The notes beneath the pieces are model-generated. The model worked only from the letters and a program-made list of their open reading frames with translations, did no database searches and was not told where the DNA came from. A DNA stretch of 64,000 nt, taken from NCBI GenBank assembly GCA_904846145.1, contig CAJGZL010000001.1, positions 1,612,001 through 1,676,000 of the forward strand, written 5' to 3'. Positions 36,917 to 45,773 of the stretch are shown in pieces (within the stretch, counting starts at the first letter, position 1; each line of letters starts with the position of its first letter). The DNA comes from Psychrobacter immobilis (lineage in GTDB: Bacteria; Pseudomonadota; Gammaproteobacteria; Pseudomonadales; Moraxellaceae). Made by a program: the position numbers and the translations under genes.

Positions 36917-36985
36917 ACCTCCTCACTACCCTTGTCTATACTATTATTGTCTATACTATTAGCTTGAATGAACAGGATACTTTTA

Positions 36986-37699
36986 ATGCAAAAACAAAAA
37001 CTGCTATATAAAGGCAAAGCTAAGTCTGTCTACGAGACCGATGATAATGACTTTGTAATCTTACACTTTCGTGATGATACCTCAGCGCTTGATGGTAAAC
37101 GTATTGAGCAATTGGCGCGTAAGGGCGTCGTGAACAATCGCTTTAATGCTTTTATTATGCAAAAACTGAGCGATGCAGGTATTGAGACCCATCTTGAAAA
37201 GCAGCTGTCTGATGATGAAGTATTGGTCAAGCGCATGGATATGGTACCAGTCGAATGCGTTATGCGTAATTTTGCAGCGGGCAGCTTAGTACGTCGCCTA
37301 GGGTTAGAGGAAGGATGTGCGCTCAATCCACCAACCTTTGAGCTATTTTATAAAGATGATGCGCTGGGTGATCCCATGGTCAATGAGTCGTTATCGGTGA
37401 CTTTGGGCTGGGCAACAGAGGCACAGTTAGCAAAAATGCGCGAGCTGACTTATCTAGTTAATGAGGTATTAACAGCGCTATTCGATGCTGGCGATCTAAT
37501 ACTAATAGATTTTAAATTAGAGTTTGGCGTATATCATGATCGTATTGTATTAGGTGATGAGTTCTCGCCAGATGGCTGCCGTATTTGGGATAAGACGACT
37601 AAGAAAAAGCTCGATAAAGATCGTTTTCGTCAGTCATTAGGCGATGTGATTGAAGGCTATGAAGAAGTCGCTCGCCGTATCGGTGTGCCTTTAAGTTAA
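36986..37699 (+). CDS. purC: SAICAR synthetase
   Basis: From [18 protein letters not shown], which matches E. coli PurC, the enzyme is 237 residues. Conserved segments are [54 protein letters not shown] and [10 protein letters not shown]. It ligates aspartate to CAIR in purine synthesis. ACAGGA lies about 9 bp before this ATG. The ATG at 36968 would add six residues and has no better site. Confidence 0.96.
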   Translation: MQKQKLLYKGKAKSVYETDDNDFVILHFRDDTSALDGKRIEQLARKGVVNNRFNAFIMQKLSDAGIETHLEKQLSDDEVLVKRMDMVPVECVMRNFAAGSLVRRLGLEEGCALNPPTFELFYKDDALGDPMVNESLSVTLGWATEAQLAKMRELTYLVNEVLTALFDAGDLILIDFKLEFGVYHDRIVLGDEFSPDGCRIWDKTTKKKLDKDRFRQSLGDVIEGYEEVARRIGVPLS

Positions 37700-37722
37700 A
37701 GTAATTCTAAGTTTACAACCAA

Positions 37723-37753
37723 CAAAAAACTGAGCTTTATGCTCAGTTTTTTT
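37723..37753 (+). terminator. purC intrinsic terminator
   Basis: AAAAAACTGAGC and GCTCAGTTTTTTT form a clear hairpin with a T-run. Confidence 0.92.
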
Positions 37754-37844
37754 AGCCTTTCATATTTCATACAACGTCAAAAGGTGTGATAGTTTGCTTG
37801 TATCATAAATAATATAATCTCATAATGAATCATTTTGTACATGA

Positions 37845-38954
37845 ATGCACAAGGCAATCGATTTGAAAATTTTGATGGTATTATTTTATGGTCTCAATAA
37901 AGGTGCTGGCGTTGAGCGAGTAGGCTCTATGATTGCTAACGGTCTATTGGATGCAGGTCATGAGGTAATCTTAGCTAGCATCGGACCTTGTGATACCCCT
38001 TTTTTTCCACTTAATAAAGATATTAAAATAATTCCATTATCGGATTCTCCATATGCTAATTGGAATCGTATTCCTAATATCGTTTTTGAAGCTGATATCG
38101 TTTACAAAATAAGAAAGCTATTAAAAACGCAAAATATCGACACAGTGATGTCAGTAGACACTAAGTGTATTCCCTATACTTTACCGGCAACTTTAGGTTT
38201 AACTGTAAAACACATAGGCTGGGAGCATTTTAATTTTGATCCTAATCAAGCCATGAGCGCAAGCTCTCTATTCAGACATTTAGCAGCACGATACTGCGAC
38301 TCAGTTGTCGTTTTAACTCAAAGAGATAAGGAGTATTGGCTAAAACATACTCGTCACCAGTCACAAATCATCGCTATAGCCAATCCTTGTCCGTTTCCAG
38401 CTCAAGAGTATATTAAAGAAAATAAAAAGATAGTATTATCGGTTGGTCGTCTAGATAGAGATAAGGGTTTTGATTTGTTACTTAAAGCTTGGCTGTATAT
38501 CGTCACAGTCATGCCAGAGTGGCGTTTAAAAATAGTAGGCGCGGGTGATCAAAGAGCAGAGTTAATTGAGTTTATTAAGGCCAATCAAATAACCGAGAGT
38601 GTGAAACTGGTTGGTGCGACCAACGATGTGAGTCACTATTACAGACAGGCAGAGATATTTTGTTTACCTTCTCGGATAGAAGGGTTCGGTATGGTTTTAA
38701 CGGAGGCTTTGGCCTTTGGTCTGCCTATCGTTAGTTTTGATTGTGGGCCTGGTCCTGCAGAAGTTCTAAAAGATACTGGCTCTATTCTAGTGCTTAAGAA
38801 TGATAGTAGCCAACTCGCCTTAGCATTGATTCGTCTAATGAAGGATGATGAGCAAAGAGAAAGAATTGGCTTAAAAGGTAAAGAAAAAGTCGAGATTTAT
38901 CAACCCGATACTATCATAGAGGAGTGGTTGAGTTTACTTAAAAGTCTTGAATAG
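37845..38954 (+). CDS. Family 4 glycosyltransferase
   Basis: The 369-residue GT-B enzyme has an N-terminal GAGVERVGSMIANGLLDAGH segment. The C-terminal domain has SVGRLDRDKGFDLLLKAW, the catalytic-type motif SRIEGFGMVLTEALAFG (E-x7-E) and SFDCGPGPAEV. GT4 enzymes use nucleotide-sugar donors, often for exopolysaccharide or LPS. No other polysaccharide gene is nearby. The segment is more AT-rich than its neighbours. A TTG at 37863 (KILMVLFYG) is an alternative start without the MHKAID lead. Confidence 0.85.
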   Translation: MHKAIDLKILMVLFYGLNKGAGVERVGSMIANGLLDAGHEVILASIGPCDTPFFPLNKDIKIIPLSDSPYANWNRIPNIVFEADIVYKIRKLLKTQNIDTVMSVDTKCIPYTLPATLGLTVKHIGWEHFNFDPNQAMSASSLFRHLAARYCDSVVVLTQRDKEYWLKHTRHQSQIIAIANPCPFPAQEYIKENKKIVLSVGRLDRDKGFDLLLKAWLYIVTVMPEWRLKIVGAGDQRAELIEFIKANQITESVKLVGATNDVSHYYRQAEIFCLPSRIEGFGMVLTEALAFGLPIVSFDCGPGPAEVLKDTGSILVLKNDSSQLALALIRLMKDDEQRERIGLKGKEKVEIYQPDTIIEEWLSLLKSLE

Positions 38955-39220
38955 TATAGAGTATTGTCTGAATAGGCTTTATGACTCGTTCAACAGACCC
39001 TAGTTATATAAAAGTAATTTAGGTACATTTATGTATCACTGGTACAAATTTTTCTTGCTTGCTGTGCCTATGCATATAGGGCTATAAAAAATTATTACCA
39101 GCAATACTGGAGTATTTTGGAATATCTTGATTGTAACTTTATGTATACTTTTGTTTATCTCTGATGTAATATAAATTCTATTATTGGAATATAAATATAA
39201 ATATAAATACGGAGGTTCAG

Positions 39221-39472
39221 ATGATTGTTTTTAATAAATTAAAGGTATTATTCCAAAACAAGGCCTCTAAGATCGAAGCTGAAGCGGTTCGATGCCCTTT
39301 AACTAACAGTACGGTTGATATCTTAAGGAAACATTCTATCGCCTGTAAGTGTGGAGGGATGGCCGTACCTATTAGCAAAAGGGGCAATGTATTTAGATGT
39401 ATCCATTGCACTGAAGAGCATCGATATATTAATTATAATCTAGAACGGTTGAGTAACTACTTAGCTACTTAG
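39221..39472 (+). CDS. Small zinc-ribbon protein of unknown function
   Basis: The 83-residue product follows a strong GGAGG ribosome site six bases before the ATG. It has CKCGG and CIHC (CxC and CxxC pairs about 18 residues apart), forming a likely treble-clef or zinc-ribbon site, and a basic N-terminus. No family was recognised. Immediately after its stop the next frame stays open and encodes an acidic tail, so the gene may be frameshifted. Confidence 0.6.
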   Translation: MIVFNKLKVLFQNKASKIEAEAVRCPLTNSTVDILRKHSIACKCGGMAVPISKRGNVFRCIHCTEEHRYINYNLERLSNYLAT

Positions 39473-39519
39473 CAGCTCAAGACTCTGATATCACTGCTAA
39501 TGAAGACGTAACATTCAAT

Positions 39520-39606
39520 ATGGATGATTACGATGATGCTATAAAACTATTGCAAGAAGAGTATAAGAATCCTCACGTGTCTTTAAAGAATTATTTTAAA
39601 ACGTAG
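39520..39606 (+). pseudogene. Acidic 28-residue frame, possible frameshifted tail of the zinc-ribbon gene
   Basis: A frame open from about 39455 continues past the zinc-ribbon stop and ends at TAG 39606. Its last part from an ATG reads MDDYDDAIKLLQEEYKNPHV then SLKNYFKT. No ribosome site was found for it. It could be the true C-terminus of the preceding gene after a one-base shift near TTAGCTACTTAGC, or an unrelated remnant. Confidence 0.35.
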
Positions 39607-39695
39607 ATTGAGTATCCAACTATCTACCGCTGGCGGCGACAGTTGAGACAGCACTTTTAGATAACTTAAACTGATCTGAGCTCAAGTAAGATAGA

Positions 39696-40430
39696 CTATC
39701 GGTTATTCGTATTAGCATTAGCAGTTTGTTGGACGATTTGTTCTACGCGTAAAAAATCCGTATGACGCACATCTTTACCACTAGTACAGAAGATAACTAG
39801 CTCAGCGATATTTTTGGCGTGATCGCCAACACGCTCTAATGCGCGTAATACCCATAGTATATTGATCACTTTAGACACGTGACGGCTGTCCTCCATGACA
39901 TAAGTCATAAGAGATCGCGTGGCAGAGTGATACTCTTCATTGACTGACTCATCGTTTTGCAATACCGAAAATGCCTGCTGAGAATCCATCCGTGAGAAGG
40001 CATCAAGTGCGTCAAGCAGCATTAAGCGTACCTGATTGGATAAATGCTGAACTTCTAAATAGCCTCTAGGAGAGGCGCCATCTTCAATTAATCGGCATGC
40101 CATACGTGCTATCTTTTCGGCTTCATCACCCACCCGCTCAAAGTCGACAATACCTTTACTAAGAGCCATGATTAATCGTAAATCATTGGCGGCTGGCTGG
40201 CGCTTGGCAACCAATAGAATAATAAGCTCATCGATTTTGATCTCTAACTGATTGACTATATGATCATCAGCGATTACTTTTTTCGCGGTCGGCTCATCTG
40301 CGCTTATCAAAGCGCGTGTCGCAATCGCGACTTGTTCTGCAGCCAAGTGTCCCATTTGTATAAATAATTCAACAACTTCATTTAAATCATTATCAAAACT
40401 CTTTGATAGATGCTTTCCTGTGTTCGGCAT
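39696..40430 (-). CDS. phoU: Phosphate signalling protein PhoU
   Basis: The 244-residue helical protein has two PhoU repeats. Both halves carry the metal-binding pattern (DFERVGDEAEKIARMAC and ALERVGDHAKNIAELVIF). PhoU links the Pst transporter to PhoR and represses the pho response when phosphate is plentiful. It is the last gene of the minus-strand pst cluster, 84 bp after pstB. Confidence 0.95.
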   Translation of the reverse strand: MPNTGKHLSKSFDNDLNEVVELFIQMGHLAAEQVAIATRALISADEPTAKKVIADDHIVNQLEIKIDELIILLVAKRQPAANDLRLIMALSKGIVDFERVGDEAEKIARMACRLIEDGASPRGYLEVQHLSNQVRLMLLDALDAFSRMDSQQAFSVLQNDESVNEEYHSATRSLMTYVMEDSRHVSKVINILWVLRALERVGDHAKNIAELVIFCTSGKDVRHTDFLRVEQIVQQTANANTNNR

Positions 40431-40514
40431 AATTGCTTCCTTGATAATAAGGGACTACTGTAGATGGCTATGCTTAAATAACGGCTTAAAATAATGGCTT
40501 AAATAAACAGTGAC

Positions 40515-41450
40515 TTAGCCATAACGACCGGTAATATAATCTTCAGTGGCTTTTTGTGCTGGGCTGGTGAATATTTGATTGGTCTCACCCATCTCGACCA
40601 TATCCCCCAAATACATGTAGGCGGTGTAGTCAGAGATGCGTGCCGCCTGCTGCATGTTATGAGTCACGATAGCAATGGTATAGTCGTTTTTTAAGTCGGT
40701 AATCAAGTCTTCAATAGCGCCAGTGGATATAGGATCAAGCGCTGAGGTTGGCTCATCTAAAAGTAATACTTCAGGCTTAGTTGCCACTGCACGCGCGATG
40801 CAGAGGCGTTGTTGCTGACCACCTGACAATGACAATCCTGAGGCCTTGAGCTTGTCTTTGACCTCAAGCCATAATGCTGCCTTTTTGAGAGCCCACTCGA
40901 CACGCTCATCCATCTCAGCTTTGCTTAGCTTCTCATACAGACGGACGCCAAATGCCACATTGTCATAAATAGACATAGGAAACGGCGTAGGTTTTTGAAA
41001 GACCATACCCACTTGCGCCCGTAGCAGGTTGACATCTAAATCTTTAGCTAGAATATTATTACCATCGAGGGTGATTTCACCCTCGCTACGCATATTAGGA
41101 TATAAGTCGTACATGCGGTTTAAAGTACGTAGCAATGTAGATTTTCCGCAGCCTGAGGGGCCAATGAAAGCCGTTACTTTTTTTTCTGGAATATTAATAT
41201 TAATGTTTTTTAAGGCTTTAAAGTCACCGTAGTAGAAATCTAAATTCCTAATAGTAATCTTGCTAGGCGGCATATTATCGGGCATATCCGCTATGGTTTG
41301 TTTGGTTAAACCCTCACTATCGGGCTGCTGTAGCTGACCTAATGGCTGATTCAGTAAATCATGTTGGCTACTGCTATTAGTTATGCTTTGCTTAGCTACG
41401 CTTTGCTTAGTCGCTTTTCTTTCTAGTACATCAGACATAATATTATCCAA
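40515..41450 (-). CDS. pstB: Phosphate ABC transporter ATP-binding protein PstB
   Basis: The 311-residue ATPase has Walker [10 protein letters not shown], signature [14 protein letters not shown], Walker [14 protein letters not shown] and the PstB-specific [15 protein letters not shown]. About 60 residues of polar sequence (Gln, Ser, Thr rich) precede the ABC domain, compared with about 10 in E. coli. The start may be the internal Met5 (MSDVLERK). It drives uptake through PstCA and takes part in phosphate signalling. Confidence 0.96.
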   Translation of the reverse strand: MDNIMSDVLERKATKQSVAKQSITNSSSQHDLLNQPLGQLQQPDSEGLTKQTIADMPDNMPPSKITIRNLDFYYGDFKALKNININIPEKKVTAFIGPSGCGKSTLLRTLNRMYDLYPNMRSEGEITLDGNNILAKDLDVNLLRAQVGMVFQKPTPFPMSIYDNVAFGVRLYEKLSKAEMDERVEWALKKAALWLEVKDKLKASGLSLSGGQQQRLCIARAVATKPEVLLLDEPTSALDPISTGAIEDLITDLKNDYTIAIVTHNMQQAARISDYTAYMYLGDMVEMGETNQIFTSPAQKATEDYITGRYG

Positions 41451-41556
41451 CTATTTCAATATCTTGTTAAAGGGGCTATCTTTATTTTAAGGCATGTTGT
41501 GCATCGTACTGCTCACTGGGGTTCTTACAGCGCTGAGATATGTCTTAGATAGAGAG

Positions 41557-42450
41557 CTATCTCGTATGATCCTTACCACCGATAAACCGCGCCATAATAT
41601 TTAATAGCAATACTGTACCGGTAATCAGTAGCGCTGCCGCCCAAGCTAGCGAATGCCAATTATCATAAGGACTCATGGCGAACTGATAAATGGTATTGGG
41701 CAAGTTGGCCAGTGGCCCGTTCATATCAGTACTAAAGTACTGGTTGTTTAGTGCAGTAAATAACAGAGGGGCGGTCTCACCAGTAATACGTGCAAATGCT
41801 AATAGCACCCCTGTGGTTAAGCCAGCCTTGGCCGCTTTTAGGGTCACCGTACTGACTAGCTTCCATTTTGGTGTACCCAATGCATAGGCGGCTTCACGTA
41901 AAGTATTGGGCACTAGATTTAGCATATTTTCTGTCGTACGTACGACAACGGGAATCACAATCAGTGCCAAGGCCAATGCTCCTGCCCACCCTGAAAAGCT
42001 TTGACCCTTGACCATTAGCGCATAAATAAATAAACCAATCACGATCGAGGGAGCAGACAGTAAGATATCGTTTAAAAATCGGGTAACCTTGCCAAGCAAG
42101 CTACCCTGTGAGAATTCAGCTAAATAAATACCAGCCATCATGCCGATGGGAGCACCAATGGCTAAACCCGAAAATGCCAACATCACCGAACCCACGATAG
42201 CATTACGCAGACCACCTTCTCCCATAGGCGGCGGTGTATCTGCCGTAAATACAGGCATCTGCATTAGACCTTGAAAGCCTTCAACAAACAGCGTGACCAA
42301 AATCCAAAGTAGCCAAAATAAACCAAAAATAATAGCGGATGTAGCAAACCCAAGCCCCAATCTATTTATGAGACGACGCTGATTATATAGGCGTTGGTTG
42401 TAGCGCTTTTCAATGCTGGATACTGGAGTAATAGTAGGTGCTGAATTCAT
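41557..42450 (-). CDS. pstA: Phosphate ABC transporter permease PstA
   Basis: The 297-residue inner-membrane protein has six hydrophobic helices and the permease EAA-type loop (REAAYALGTPKWKLVSTVTL). It lies between pstB and pstC and pairs with PstC to form the phosphate channel. The N-terminus before the first helix is about 30 residues and polar. Confidence 0.95.
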   Translation of the reverse strand: MNSAPTITPVSSIEKRYNQRLYNQRRLINRLGLGFATSAIIFGLFWLLWILVTLFVEGFQGLMQMPVFTADTPPPMGEGGLRNAIVGSVMLAFSGLAIGAPIGMMAGIYLAEFSQGSLLGKVTRFLNDILLSAPSIVIGLFIYALMVKGQSFSGWAGALALALIVIPVVVRTTENMLNLVPNTLREAAYALGTPKWKLVSTVTLKAAKAGLTTGVLLAFARITGETAPLLFTALNNQYFSTDMNGPLANLPNTIYQFAMSPYDNWHSLAWAAALLITGTVLLLNIMARFIGGKDHTR

Positions 42451-42488
42451 CGGGCGTCTATCCTTTTTTATGTTTGATATTATCGCGA

Positions 42489-43439
42489 CTAGTTGCCAGC
42501 TTTTTGGTCAATACGCATCAGCAGCAGCTTAGATATCGATAGCACGATAAAGGTAATGACAAAAAGAATGAGGCCTAAATGCAATAATGAGGCTAAATGC
42601 AACTCACTAGATGCCTCAGCAAACTCATTAGCTAAGGCTGAAGTAATAGTCACCCCTGATGTGAATAAACTGGGGCTAATATTAAAAGCATTACCAATCA
42701 AAAAGGTCACCGCCATCGTCTCACCCAACGCCCGACCAAGTCCTAAAATGACTCCACCAACCACACCTGCTTTGGTATAGGGCAGGATGATTTTGAACAT
42801 CACCTCCCAAGTGGTAGCGCCCATGCCATAAGCGGATTCTTTTAATAAATCAGGAACGACAGAGAAAACATCGCGCATAGTGGCGGCAATAAAGGGAATA
42901 ATCATAATAGCCAGCACTAGTGAGGCGGTAAACATACCAAGCCCCATAGGCGCTCCGGTAAAAACTTGACCAATGATAGGCAAGGGACCAATGTTTTCAA
43001 TAAACCAAGGCTGAATGTGATCGCCAAAAAACGGTGCAAACACAAATAATCCCCACATACCGTAGATAATAGAAGGAATACCTGCCAGCAGCTCAATAGC
43101 GATTCCTAACGGCTTTTTTAGGAAATTAGGACATAATTCAGTCAAGAAAATAGCAATGCCAAAGCTGATAGGAACAGCAATACAGATAGCGATAAAAGAG
43201 GTGACCAGCGTCCCGTAAATAGGGGCGAGTGCCCCATATTGATCGTTTACCGTATCCCAGTTATTGCTGGTATAAAAACCTAGCCCAAACTCGGTGATAC
43301 TAGGCCAGGCCCCGATGAGCAATGAGAGCGTGATACCGCCAAGCGACAGTAGCACTAAGAGCGCAAATGCTTTGGTGGCGTTGACAAAAATAGCATCGTA
43401 ACGCTTTTGTTTTACCAGTTGAGATTTTAAGTCTGCCAT
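42489..43439 (-). CDS. pstC: Phosphate ABC transporter permease PstC
   Basis: The 316-residue permease has six or more hydrophobic helices, the segment [20 protein letters not shown], and an EAA loop [20 protein letters not shown] followed by [14 protein letters not shown]. It is 94 bp downstream of pstS and 38 bp from pstA. Confidence 0.95.
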   Translation of the reverse strand: MADLKSQLVKQKRYDAIFVNATKAFALLVLLSLGGITLSLLIGAWPSITEFGLGFYTSNNWDTVNDQYGALAPIYGTLVTSFIAICIAVPISFGIAIFLTELCPNFLKKPLGIAIELLAGIPSIIYGMWGLFVFAPFFGDHIQPWFIENIGPLPIIGQVFTGAPMGLGMFTASLVLAIMIIPFIAATMRDVFSVVPDLLKESAYGMGATTWEVMFKIILPYTKAGVVGGVILGLGRALGETMAVTFLIGNAFNISPSLFTSGVTITSALANEFAEASSELHLASLLHLGLILFVITFIVLSISKLLLMRIDQKAGN

Positions 43440-43533
43440 AAAAGCCTCGATACTATAATGTATAATCTACAATCTATAATAAGCTTGATAGAGGAGTGGT
43501 GTTACCAGCTTAACTGCTAAATGCACTGCTAAT

Positions 43534-44649
43534 TTAACTAGCTTTTTCAGCTTGCAGATAAACAGGCTTACCTTCGCTATCGACCACTTCGTTCCATTTT
43601 GCTTTAAATACCGCTACGGCAGTATCAGAAAAAGGGACATAATCAAGTGCCAAGGCATCATCATCACCTTGAGTATAAGCCCAATCAAAGAAGCTCAGAG
43701 CGCCTGCAACTTGCTTGGCATCTTGCGGTTGCTTATGGACTAAGATAAAAGTAGCTGCAGCGATAGGCCAAGCTTGAGCGGTTTCAGAGTTCGTAATAAC
43801 TTTATAAAACCCTTCGTGCTGTGACCAATCGATATCCCCTGCAGCGGCAAAGCTCTCAGCTGAAGGTTGTACCACATTGCCAGCAGCGTTTTTGAGGGCT
43901 ACATGTGCCAAGCCGCTTTGCTTAGCATAAGCGTATTCGACATAACCGATAGAGTTCTGCATACGATTCACGTAGTTCGAGACGCCTTCATTGCCTTTAC
44001 CGCCAGCGCCAGTAGCTGAGGTTGGCCACTTTACGGTTTTGTCCACACCGATAGTATCTTTCCAAGTGTTTGAAACTTTTGCTAAATAATCAGTAAAGTT
44101 AAACGTCGTACCAGAACCATCTGAGCGGAATACTGTGGTAATAGGCGCATCAGGAAGGGTCAAATCAGGATTCATAGCAGCAATAGCAGGATCATTCCAA
44201 TTACTGATTGTGCCAAGGTAGATATTAGCGAGCATTTCACCATCTAGCTTCAATTGTCCAGGACCAATACCTTCAATATTGACGATAGGAACTACGCCGC
44301 CAATAACCGTTGGAAACTGAATCAAACCGGCCTCATTTAACTCATCTGGGGTCATTGGTGCATCTGAGGCACCAAAATCAACAGTTTTAGCAACGATTTG
44401 TTTGATACCACCTGATGAGCCGATGGACTGATAATTTACCTGTCCGCCTGTTGCTTGGTTGTAATCATCTGACCATTTTGCATAGATAGGCTGCGGAAAA
44501 GAAGCGCCAGCGCCAGTAATACTCATAGAGACACTGTCATCTGCTGTTGAGATAACAGGATCAGTAGTTTCATTACTAGTGGTGGCTTGATTACAAGCGG
44601 TTAAGGCAAGGGTGCTAGCGATGGCTATAGCCATGAACGAGTAACGCAT
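43534..44649 (-). CDS. pstS: Phosphate-binding lipoprotein PstS
   Basis: The 371-residue periplasmic binding protein has an LTAC lipobox (lipidated C19), so it is membrane-anchored, unlike soluble E. coli PstS. Phosphate-binding segments are present: GAGASFPQPIYAKW, SSGGIKQ, DFGASDAPM and FRSDGSGTTFNFTDYL. It delivers phosphate to PstCA. A candidate Pho box lies about 100 bp upstream. Confidence 0.95.
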   Translation of the reverse strand: MRYSFMAIAIASTLALTACNQATTSNETTDPVISTADDSVSMSITGAGASFPQPIYAKWSDDYNQATGGQVNYQSIGSSGGIKQIVAKTVDFGASDAPMTPDELNEAGLIQFPTVIGGVVPIVNIEGIGPGQLKLDGEMLANIYLGTISNWNDPAIAAMNPDLTLPDAPITTVFRSDGSGTTFNFTDYLAKVSNTWKDTIGVDKTVKWPTSATGAGGKGNEGVSNYVNRMQNSIGYVEYAYAKQSGLAHVALKNAAGNVVQPSAESFAAAGDIDWSQHEGFYKVITNSETAQAWPIAAATFILVHKQPQDAKQVAGALSFFDWAYTQGDDDALALDYVPFSDTAVAVFKAKWNEVVDSEGKPVYLQAEKAS

Positions 44650-44749
44650 TATGTCTCCTAAACTTCTTTGAGTATTGGGTCGTTATAAATGATAATGACC
44701 ACACCGCAGTTATGCTTTGTGGTTGATGGGTACATCGTAACGAGCAAAT

Positions 44750-44767
44750 ATGACAGTTTGATGAAAT
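44750..44767 (-). promoter_or_regulatory. Candidate Pho box upstream of pstS
   Basis: On the minus strand, ATTTCAT-CAAA-CTGTCAT is two 7-bp direct repeats 11 bp apart. The second is an exact match to the Pho box half-site CTGTCAT and the first matches 5 of 7. It lies about 100 bp before the pstS ATG, in the shared pstS-phoB intergenic region. Confidence 0.72.
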
Positions 44768-44930
44768 AAAGCTTTTTTATAAAAAAGCGTGCTACCTATT
44801 GATAAACAAGAGTACTAGCTCAAAAAGTAAAGACCAATGTCATTAAGTGGTCACAATTAACAGGTTTAATGAGCCTACATTGGCGAGTGTTCTATGCCTT
44901 TTTTTCAAGTTTGATACTTCAATCTTGTAT

Positions 44931-44975
44931 CTTAATAACTGATACCCTAATAACTCACACCTTAATAATCAGCGA
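44931..44975. repeat. Three tandem 15-bp repeats before phoB
   Basis: CTTAATAACTGATAC, CCTAATAACTCACAC and CTTAATAATCAGCGA are contiguous 15-bp units ending 9 bp before the phoB ATG. They share TAATAAC with the repeats before mupP. The array replaces a normal-looking ribosome site region. Confidence 0.78.
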
Positions 44976-44984
44976 GACCTTAGT

Positions 44985-45683
44985 ATGCGTAACGAGCAGA
45001 TATTGATTGTCGAAGATGAGCTTGCCATTCGTGAAATGATTGTGATGACGCTAGAGATGGCTGGTTTTGAGAGTTTGCAGGCGGCTGATATTGCAGAGGC
45101 GCACCAACAAGTAGTGGATCATCGGCCTGCGCTGATATTGCTTGATTGGATGCTACCAGGGGATAGAAGTGGCATTGATTTTTGTCGCATGCTCAAAAGT
45201 GATGAGATGCTGTCTGAGATACCAGTAATTATGCTGACTGCCAAAAGCGAAGAGGATAGTCTCATCAATGGTCTTGATGCTGGGGCTGATGACTATATGA
45301 CCAAGCCCTTTTCAACCCGTGAACTTATCTCACGCATCAAAGCAGTATTGCGTCGTAGTCATGCGCTCAGCAGTGATAAGTCTATCGAGATCGGTCAGCT
45401 AAGCTTAGATCCAAAAAGCCAGCGCGTCACCGCTCAAGGTAATATCATTGATATGGGTCCGACGGAATATCGATTGCTGGCATTTTTTATGAGTCATCCA
45501 GAGCGCGCTTATACGCGCACCCAACTGCTAGATCAAGTTTGGGGTGGCAACGTTTATATCGAAGATCGCACTATTGATGTACATATTCGACGCTTACGTA
45601 AATTACTACATCCTTACGACTGTGATAAGTTGATTCAAACCGTTCGTGGTACAGGTTATAGGCTGTCTAGTCATCTTGAATAG
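44985..45683 (+). CDS. phoB: Phosphate regulon response regulator PhoB
   Basis: The 232-residue OmpR-class regulator has the acidic pocket E10-D11, phosphoacceptor D54 in LLDWMLPG, TAKSEED and a TKPF lysine. The C-terminal winged helix contains GPTEYRLLAFFMSHPERAYT, RTQLLDQVWGGNVYIEDRTI and DVHIRRLRKLL, close to E. coli PhoB. It binds Pho boxes under phosphate limitation. Confidence 0.96.
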   Translation: MRNEQILIVEDELAIREMIVMTLEMAGFESLQAADIAEAHQQVVDHRPALILLDWMLPGDRSGIDFCRMLKSDEMLSEIPVIMLTAKSEEDSLINGLDAGADDYMTKPFSTRELISRIKAVLRRSHALSSDKSIEIGQLSLDPKSQRVTAQGNIIDMGPTEYRLLAFFMSHPERAYTRTQLLDQVWGGNVYIEDRTIDVHIRRLRKLLHPYDCDKLIQTVRGTGYRLSSHLE

Positions 45684-45773
45684 CGACATGCAGATTAGGT
45701 AAGACAAAGGAAAGAAAAGGGCGTCGATGACACCATAGCAGCCAGTAATAAAGATAGAGAATAAGGAACAAGC

